In this document: positions 58,713 through 64,000 of the stretch, one piece after another
Position numbering within the stretch: the stretch's first letter is position 1
How the letters are laid out: every line of letters begins with the position of its first letter
Assembly (NCBI GenBank): GCA_944324655.1
Contig: CALUXF010000006.1
Coordinates: forward strand, 1 to 64,000
Source: Candidatus Avelusimicrobium aviculae
GTDB lineage: Bacteria; Elusimicrobiota; Elusimicrobia; Elusimicrobiales; Elusimicrobiaceae
Length of the DNA stretch: 64,000 nucleotides
Reading direction: 5' to 3'
Position numbers and translations under genes: made by a program
Notes under the pieces: model-generated
Told to the model about the DNA's origin: nothing
Databases searched by the model: none
Seen by the model: the letters and a program-made list of their open reading frames with translations, nothing else

Positions 58713-58780
58713 ATAAAAAGTCTCCCAAACAGTTTCATTTTATTATACAATTTATTAAATCAGGTTCCTAAGGAGGAGGA

Positions 58781-59251
58781 ATGAAAAAACTATTTTTACT
58801 ATTATCCGCCGCCGCTCTTCTTACCGGCTGCGCCACCGCAAAAAGCGAAACGGACAAGCTGGCTAATTGCAAATACGCGTTAAGAAGTGTGGAAATTTCG
58901 GACTATAATGTTAATTCTTTATCTTTTGATATCATGATTGCCATTACCAATTTAAACCGTAAAGATCCGGCTAAATTAAAACGTTTTGAGGGGGAACTGG
59001 CAATGAATGATACGCCTGTTTCCAAAATTAATTTAGAAGAAGCCACCATTCCGCCCAACGCCACCTATAACGCTAAAACGCATATTACGGTGCCCATGTC
59101 CGCCTTTAGCAGCAAGCTGTTGGGGTTGGTAAGTATGAACAGCGGCACCATTGATTACCACCTTACCGGAACCATGTATTTTGAAGGCCCGCTGGGAGCG
59201 GAAATCCCCGTACCGGTAGATGTGGGCCGTATCGGCGGATACAATACTTAG
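58781..59251 (+). CDS. LEA14-like (WHy domain) lipoprotein
   Basis: A 156-residue lipoprotein with signal MKKLFLLLSAAALLTGC (lipobox LTGC). The mature part is a single beta-sandwich resembling LEA type 2/WHy domains: LRSVEISDYNVNSLSFDIMI and NATYNAKTHITVPMSAF. Such proteins occur in stress tolerance and secretion contexts, but a role is not established here. AAGGAGGAGG precedes the ATG. Confidence 0.75.
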   Translation: MKKLFLLLSAAALLTGCATAKSETDKLANCKYALRSVEISDYNVNSLSFDIMIAITNLNRKDPAKLKRFEGELAMNDTPVSKINLEEATIPPNATYNAKTHITVPMSAFSSKLLGLVSMNSGTIDYHLTGTMYFEGPLGAEIPVPVDVGRIGGYNT

Positions 59252-59257
59252 TTTTAA

Positions 59258-59285
59258 AAAACCCGCTTTAAAGGCGGGTTTTTTA
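59258..59285 (+). terminator. Terminator of the LEA14-like gene
   Basis: AAACCCGC and GCGGGTTTTTT around TTTAAAG. Confidence 0.85.
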
Positions 59286-59314
59286 TATAACACGGCGTTT
59301 TTTACTGGCTATTA

Positions 59315-59815
59315 TTAATTTTGATACCAAACGCCGTTCTCATATTTCCAGCCCAAAGATTGGCAAACTTTACGCCCCATATCTTCATTGCAGGAATGAT
59401 CCGTACCTTTTGCCACATAACACCAGGAACGCCCTTCGTCTGTACCGCCAGAATGGTCCAACTTGATTTCATAATTATTACACAAATATTTATAATTATA
59501 CGCCGCTACACGGTTATTTTGATGTAATAGAACAAAAGAATTTCCGTTATCTTCATAAATAATCCAGCCCCCATCGCCCGTGTAACCGGACGGCATTTCT
59601 ATATCCAGCTCATCAAAACGGGTGGCATATTTGCCATTAGCCAAGTAATAAACTTCCTGAGCGTTTTTAATGCTTCGTGCCATTGTCACTAACTCGGAAT
59701 AACGCGCCTTGGCCACAGCCACTTGATATTGCGGCAAAGCAAGACTGGCTAAAATACCTATTATTAAAACGACAACCAATAGCTCTATAAGCGTAAATCC
59801 AGCATTTTTTATCAT
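59315..59815 (-). CDS. Type IV pilin-like protein (pseudopilin)
   Basis: A 166-residue prepilin. The leader MIKNAG precedes FTLIELLVVVLIIGILASL, the type III signal cut by PilD before Phe with Glu5. The next part (VAKARYSELVTMARSIKNAQ) is the N-terminal pilin helix. The C-terminus is Cys-rich (WCYVAKGTDHSCNEDMGRK, VCQSLGWKYENG), a pattern common in Elusimicrobiota pilin-like proteins. No other pilus genes are in the window. Whether it is a major pilin or pseudopilin cannot be told. Confidence 0.88.
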   Translation of the reverse strand: MIKNAGFTLIELLVVVLIIGILASLALPQYQVAVAKARYSELVTMARSIKNAQEVYYLANGKYATRFDELDIEMPSGYTGDGGWIIYEDNGNSFVLLHQNNRVAAYNYKYLCNNYEIKLDHSGGTDEGRSWCYVAKGTDHSCNEDMGRKVCQSLGWKYENGVWYQN

Positions 59816-60038
59816 AAACAGTATCCCTCCATATTCCTAAAGGCAAAACTCACTATATCAAAAAAAAAAAACAAAACAAGCCCTATATATAAACGGATGA
59901 AAAAAACAGATATAAATAAAGAGTAAACAGCCTTGTGGAGTATTCTTAATTAACAAATATTTACTGTTTTGAGGCCTTGATAAAAGCTGAAAGTATTAAA
60001 ACGGTTTCATTGCCAAAGTATTTGGCTTTTTCCAACAA

Positions 60039-60065
60039 AAAAACCGCCTGTAAACAGGCGGTTTT
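60039..60065 (-). terminator. Terminator of the FeoA-FeoB gene
   Basis: AAAACCGCCTG and CAGGCGGTTTT around TAAA, T-run on the minus strand. Confidence 0.88.
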
Positions 60066-60085
60066 CAAAAAATGATAAATTTAGT

Positions 60086-62032
60086 TTACAGCAAAACCAA
60101 ACTCAACACCCACGCCGCAGCCGTGGCTAAAGCAAACGTAAGGGTTACCACGCGCAAAGTGTCTTTGATGCCGCTCTCGCGCAACATAACAAAAAACGTA
60201 GCCACGCAAGGCAGGTACATTGTCATAAACACACAGCATACCACCAACTGCTCTGCAGACAAATGATACGGCTCCAACAAGGCAATGGATATATCTTTAC
60301 GCAGTACACCCAATAGTAAAACCGGCGTAATTTCCCCGGGTAAAGAAAGCAAATGTTCCACCGGGAAACGAAACACCTTTGTCAGCCAGTCTGTTAATCC
60401 GGAAAGCTGCATTAAATCCACAATAAACACGCCGGTTAAAATAAGCGGGAGCGCGTCGGACAAATACTCCTTCATGCGTATCCACAGTTTGCGCGCCAGC
60501 GGCCGCAGCTGAGGCACCTGCCAAGAGGGAATTTCCATAAACAGTTCCGGCGTTTCCCCACGCATTATTTTATTAAGCACCGTTCCGGCTAAAATACCGC
60601 TGGCAAACAAAATACCAAATACCAAAAGCAAATATTTTACCCCGTACGGCGCCAGCACGGATATGACCATAGCCGTTTGGGAAATACACGGCACCAGCAC
60701 CAAAATAAGCGCCAACGCAATAATACGCTCCCGCCTGGTTTCCAGCACGCGCACGCCCATTACGGCGGGCACTTTGCACCCAAACCCCAGCATAATGGGG
60801 ATAGCCCCATACCCATGCAGTCCTATTTTATGGAGCAGGCTGTCCAACAATACCGCCAAGCGGGGCAGATACCCCAAATCCCCCAAAAAACCCAACAAAG
60901 CGTAAAAAGCCAATACGTAGGACATCACATCCACCAAAGCTATTTTTAACCCGTCTGTAAGAATGCCAAAATATTGTTCGCCGCCGTCTCCCACTAAAAT
61001 ATGGGTTAACCAATGGCTGTCCCCCAAGCCGGCAAACAAATGCTGCATAAACGGGAAATAATAATTATCGTAGTAAGGGGAAACAAAATCAATAATATGC
61101 TCTCCCACAAAACGCACTAAAAAGAAAGAAATTACCAACACAATAAACGCCAGCGGGATGCCCGTAAGCGGGGTGGTGGCCCAATTTTGCAGATGTTCCC
61201 AAAAAGAAGGGTGTTTGTGTTTAACCGTTTGTACTTTGCTGATAATGTGGCCGATGGCGTGCCACTTCCCCTCGGAGGTGGGGGGAACGTGAAACGGCGT
61301 AGGCGGCGTTTTTTGGCTGGACAAACGGGCCGCTTGGTAAGACAGTTCCTTTAAACCTTCCCCCGTGGTTGCCACCGCGGGAATAACGGGTATGCCCAAT
61401 ATTTTTTCCAGCTCTTTTACATTAATTTGTATGCCTTTGCGCTGGGCTTCGTCAAACTTATTTAAAAGCAGGATAACCGGCTTTTTAAGCTGCATGATTT
61501 CCAACAAAAAATACAGGTTGCGTTCCAGGTGGGAAGAATCGGCCACGCATACAATAAAATCATATTCCAGCTCTTTAAATAAATTGCGTTTTCTGCCTTC
61601 TATCGTCCACTCTTCTTCCAAACGGTACAAACCGGGAATATCTATAATATCGTATGAATCCCCGTCAAAAACCGTTTGCCCGTAATTTAAACCCACCGTT
61701 GTGCCCGGAAAGTTAGAAGAAATAATGCCAATACCCGTTAAGCGGGAAAAGATTAAACTCTTGCCCACGTTGGGGTTTCCGGCTAACAAAAAAGTATGTT
61801 TTTTGGCCGTCACCATAATTTTTTTGGCGGTTTCTCGTCCGATGGCGACTTCCGTTCCGGATACGCTTACCACCACCGGGCTTCTGCCGGGCAGGCGGGT
61901 GACAAACTGGCCTTTTACCAGCCCCATAGCCGCCAGTTTTTCAGCGGTTTTAGCGTCTAAATTAATAGATTTAATTTGGGCCGTATTGCCTGTTTTTAAC
62001 TGTTGAAGAGTGCGGGTAAAATCTTTTTCCAT
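60086..62032 (-). CDS. feoB: Ferrous iron transporter FeoB with N-terminal FeoA domain
   Basis: A 648-residue fusion. Residues about 8-75 form a FeoA-like SH3 domain (KLAAMGLVKGQFVTRL). The G domain has GNPNVGKS (G1), SSNFPGTTV (G2), DIPGLY (G3) and NKFD (G4, versus NMMD or NAID in many FeoB). A FeoB membrane domain follows with two gate repeats around GYGAIPIMLGFGCKVPAVMG and the C-terminal YLPCVATFFVMLRESG. It imports Fe(II) across the inner membrane with GTP hydrolysis. It is a single-gene unit; no FeoC or separate FeoA is nearby. Confidence 0.92.
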   Translation of the reverse strand: MEKDFTRTLQQLKTGNTAQIKSINLDAKTAEKLAAMGLVKGQFVTRLPGRSPVVVSVSGTEVAIGRETAKKIMVTAKKHTFLLAGNPNVGKSLIFSRLTGIGIISSNFPGTTVGLNYGQTVFDGDSYDIIDIPGLYRLEEEWTIEGRKRNLFKELEYDFIVCVADSSHLERNLYFLLEIMQLKKPVILLLNKFDEAQRKGIQINVKELEKILGIPVIPAVATTGEGLKELSYQAARLSSQKTPPTPFHVPPTSEGKWHAIGHIISKVQTVKHKHPSFWEHLQNWATTPLTGIPLAFIVLVISFFLVRFVGEHIIDFVSPYYDNYYFPFMQHLFAGLGDSHWLTHILVGDGGEQYFGILTDGLKIALVDVMSYVLAFYALLGFLGDLGYLPRLAVLLDSLLHKIGLHGYGAIPIMLGFGCKVPAVMGVRVLETRRERIIALALILVLVPCISQTAMVISVLAPYGVKYLLLVFGILFASGILAGTVLNKIMRGETPELFMEIPSWQVPQLRPLARKLWIRMKEYLSDALPLILTGVFIVDLMQLSGLTDWLTKVFRFPVEHLLSLPGEITPVLLLGVLRKDISIALLEPYHLSAEQLVVCCVFMTMYLPCVATFFVMLRESGIKDTLRVVTLTFALATAAAWVLSLVLL

Positions 62033-62102
62033 AATTATTTATTTAAAGTTAGTTTATCCTTACTTTTATTATACCATTACACCGCTTTCTTAGCAAGAAA
62101 AA

Positions 62103-62131
62103 CTCCGGTCTGTCTTTTAGGCAGGCCGGAG
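62103..62131 (-). terminator. Terminator of the second pilin-like gene
   Basis: CTCCGGTCTG and CAGGCCGGAG (one G-T pair), then TTTTTC on the minus strand. Confidence 0.85.
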
Positions 62132-62157
62132 CAGATGTTTTTTGAAGTGTAAAAAAG

Positions 62158-62637
62158 CTAAAAACCGTCTGTATCCGCGTAATTCCGCCCGGCCACCACA
62201 CGGCAGAGCTCCTGCCCCTTTGCGGTATTGGGTACACAGTTACGCACAAAAGTGCCGTCACTGCGGCGTTTTCTACCCACAATGGAATAATCTTTATCGG
62301 GGTTATTACGCTCAAACTGTACACCATAATAAAAATTCGCGTCCCCAGGCAATCTGGTTACATTATAACTTTCCGTTCTAATTAACTCCGACGTGGCGCC
62401 AGAAATATTGGCTTCCAAATTGGTGAAAGTGCATTTGGCGTCAAATTGGTTTTGATAGGTGGAATAACAAATGGCCATAGAATCTTTTAACACGCCCATC
62501 AGCTGCAAAGCTTCGGCCGAACGGGCTTTTTCCACCGCTCTTAAATACTGAGGAACCCCTACTGAGGTCAAAATCCCGATAATAAGCACCACTACCAACA
62601 ATTCAATTAAAGTAAAACCCTGGTTGTTTAAACGCAT
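62158..62637 (-). CDS. Type IV pilin-like protein, second
   Basis: A 159-residue prepilin with leader MRLNNQG, then FTLIELLVVVLIIGILTSVG and VPQYLRAVEKARSAEALQLM. The Glu5 of the mature form and the hydrophobic helix are complete. The C-terminal half has Cys in CYSTYQNQFDAKC and NCVPNTAKGQELC. It resembles the gene at 59315-59815 only in the N-terminal third. GGAGG lies before the ATG. The genes flank feoB. Confidence 0.88.
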   Translation of the reverse strand: MRLNNQGFTLIELLVVVLIIGILTSVGVPQYLRAVEKARSAEALQLMGVLKDSMAICYSTYQNQFDAKCTFTNLEANISGATSELIRTESYNVTRLPGDANFYYGVQFERNNPDKDYSIVGRKRRSDGTFVRNCVPNTAKGQELCRVVAGRNYADTDGF

Positions 62638-62789
62638 ACACCCTCCTAAAATAAAACCTTTTAATAATCATAGCATATTAACTGTTAATAGGGGGGAAAA
62701 AACACGGGGTAACTATCCCGCAATGATTTTTTGTATAATAAATAGGCAAGACTTACAGATCTGTAATTTCATTTAGGAGAACTAAAACC

Positions 62790-62960
62790 ATGGCTTATAA
62801 AGTAAATCCGGATGTTTGCATTAACTGCGGCGCTTGCGAATCCGCTTGCCCCGTTGGAGCTATTTCCGAACAAAACGGAAAAAGAGCGATTAACGAATCC
62901 GCCTGCATTGAATGCGGCGCCTGCGCTTCCACCTGCCCGGTAAGCGCTATTGCCAAATAA
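62790..62960 (+). CDS. 2[4Fe-4S] ferredoxin
   Basis: A 56-residue ferredoxin with two CxxCxxCxxxCP clusters: CINCGACESACP and CIECGACASTCP. It carries low-potential electrons in the cytoplasm and fits a fermenting anaerobe. The gene is small, has AGGAG ten bases before the ATG, and TATAAT at 62734-62739. Two terminators follow (62978-63049). Confidence 0.97.
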   Translation: MAYKVNPDVCINCGACESACPVGAISEQNGKRAINESACIECGACASTCPVSAIAK

Positions 62961-63299
62961 AAATTGCATTTACACCAAAACCGCGGCTTATCAGGCTGCG
63001 GTTTTTTTATGCAAATAAAAGCACCGGGGGATGTGCCCGGTGCTTTTTTCAGAACCGTTCGGGGGGTAAATCGAAGGTTCTGGGGGATAAAATCTGTTTA
63101 AAATATAAATCAAATATATATTAAATATCATAACAAGCTTAACAAAAAAAAGCAAGTTTTTTATTAAAATTCTTGAAAAAATAATTATTTATTTTAAGCT
63201 AATGGTTACGGGTTACCCTATTTTGTTTTACTATTTTTAATAATTTTGTAAAAAAAACCTTTCCTATTTGTATAATATATGTACCGGAGGATTATTATA
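62961..63299. other. Gene-free stretch between ferredoxin and ankyrin-repeat gene
   Basis: Two terminators: AACCGCGGCT/AGGCTGCGGTT (about 62978-63009) and GCACCGGG/CCCGGTGC (63021-63049). A further hairpin AGAACC-TTCG/CGAA-GGTTCT lies at 63051-63081. The rest is AT-rich. TATAAT at 63271-63276 with TTGTAA 19 bases before it is the likely promoter of the next gene. Confidence 0.7.
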
Positions 63300-64000
63300 A
63301 TGAAAAAAATATATATGCTTTTTGTTTTAACGCTTCTGTCCGCTCCGGCTTTTTGTCAGGCGAATAGAAGTGCCATAGGGTTACAAAATGACTCCGCGGC
63401 CCAGCCGTCCGGCACCGAAGCCTTGGCCGCCAAAGTGACAGACAATGTTCCTGGAGATATTTACCGCGGGACGGTATTTGGCGCCGAGAAAAAAGATTAC
63501 GCCAGCACCACTCTGGGAAAACGGGAAAGAGCCAAAACTAAATTTGTATATGATACGTCTTTAATCCGCGCCGTAAAAGTAGGCGACGCGGACCGCGTAC
63601 GTATTCTGTTATTTGCCAACGTAAACGTAAATGAAAGAAACTATGCGGGTATCACTCCTTTAGCCATTGCCGCTGAAAAGGGCAACATGGACATTATTAA
63701 AATGTTGGTAGAAGAAGGAGATGCCAAAGTCAATGAAGTTTCCAGCTACGGCGTAACCCCGCTGATTGCCGCCGCGGCCGCCGGTAATGATGAAGTGGTT
63801 TCCTATTTAATTGCCCACGGCGCCAATGTAACAGCAAAGGACGATTTAGGCAAAACGGCTTTATTGCACGCCGCCGCAAAAAATAATCCCCAATTAATTC
63901 GCAGTTTAATTAAATTAAACTCCAAGGCCACCAACTTGCCGGATATAACCGGAAATACGCCGTTAATTTACGCCGCCCAGGCCGGAGCCTTGGGAAACGT
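63300..64000 (+). CDS. Exported ankyrin-repeat protein, N-terminal part (runs off the window)
   Basis: The ATG at 63300 has GGAGG ten bases upstream. The visible 233 residues start with a signal peptide (MKKIYMLFVLTLLSAPAFC). After a spacer, ankyrin repeats follow from about residue 85: DTSLIRAVKVGDADRVRILL, YAGITPLAIAAEKGNMDIIK, YGVTPLIAAAAAGNDEVVSY and LGKTALLHAAAKNNPQLIR, then TGNTPLIYAAQAGALGN at the edge. The repeats bind proteins. Periplasmic or extracellular ankyrin proteins are rare, so location is of note. Confidence 0.9.
   Translation, partial: MKKIYMLFVLTLLSAPAFCQANRSAIGLQNDSAAQPSGTEALAAKVTDNVPGDIYRGTVFGAEKKDYASTTLGKRERAKTKFVYDTSLIRAVKVGDADRVRILLFANVNVNERNYAGITPLAIAAEKGNMDIIKMLVEEGDAKVNEVSSYGVTPLIAAAAAGNDEVVSYLIAHGANVTAKDDLGKTALLHAAAKNNPQLIRSLIKLNSKATNLPDITGNTPLIYAAQAGALGN

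Overview
The window looks like a chromosomal segment of a moderate-GC, Gram-negative anaerobe. Its best fit is a gut-type member of the Elusimicrobiota (Elusimicrobium relatives); this is inferred, not proven. The outer envelope is shown by a Kdo transferase, a heptosyltransferase, an LpxL-like acyltransferase, LolA, AsmA and many lipoproteins. Anaerobic life is suggested by rubrerythrin with a Fur/PerR-type regulator, an iron alcohol dehydrogenase, a FeoA-FeoB ferrous iron transporter and a 2[4Fe-4S] ferredoxin. Two short pilin-like proteins with the GFTLIELLVVVLIIGIL N-terminus and Cys-rich tails are of the kind abundant in Elusimicrobium-like genomes.

Region 1 (455-18109) is an aryl-polyene-type type II polyketide cluster. 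Eighteen minus-strand genes, mostly overlapping or a few bases apart, encode a ketoreductase, two ketosynthases plus a chain-length-factor-like partner, two ACPs, two hot-dog dehydratases, a thioesterase, an AMP-dependent ligase, two acyltransferases, a GT2-DUF2062 glycosyltransferase, LolA, an MMPL exporter and three small lipoproteins. A divergent methyltransferase and two tandem 14-TM MFS transporters complete it. The likely product is an aryl polyene lipid attached to the outer membrane.

Region 2 (18198-28498) holds rubrerythrin and its regulator, an iron alcohol dehydrogenase, a BaiN-like flavoprotein, two related multi-TM proteins, a Na/Pi cotransporter with a DUF1232 protein, and a large AsmA protein. 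Region 3 (28851-34848) holds two unrecognised exported proteins (one a Cys-rich repeat protein behind a structured leader) and a waaA-GT9 LPS core pair in which the GT9 enzyme has a duplicated N-terminal domain. Region 4 (34899-40796) holds a PC4-like protein, a membrane Ser/Thr kinase with its PP2C phosphatase, and groES-groEL behind a CIRCE operator.

Region 5 (40940-45896) is the most novel part: six consecutive exported proteins related to one another by a Cys-x15/16-Cys module. At least one looks like a trypsin-fold protein without its catalytic residues. Two copies of a conserved, foldable intergenic element lie between them. Region 6 (46007-57119) holds a BI-1/YccA protein, pgk with a triplicated 3' end and terminator, secG, tRNA-Leu(GAG), tandem EamA transporters, a HAD phosphatase, a cyclodeaminase-family protein, an alpha-helical repeat protein and a giant GYF_2 membrane protein. 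Region 7 (57474-64000) holds pepT, a LEA14-like lipoprotein, the two pilin-like proteins, FeoA-FeoB, ferredoxin and the start of an exported ankyrin-repeat protein.

Recurrent themes are tandem paralogs (MFS, EamA, small lipoproteins, membrane proteins, exported array), strong intrinsic terminators after most units, and several apparently leaderless genes whose -10 box lies only 6-8 nt before the ATG.
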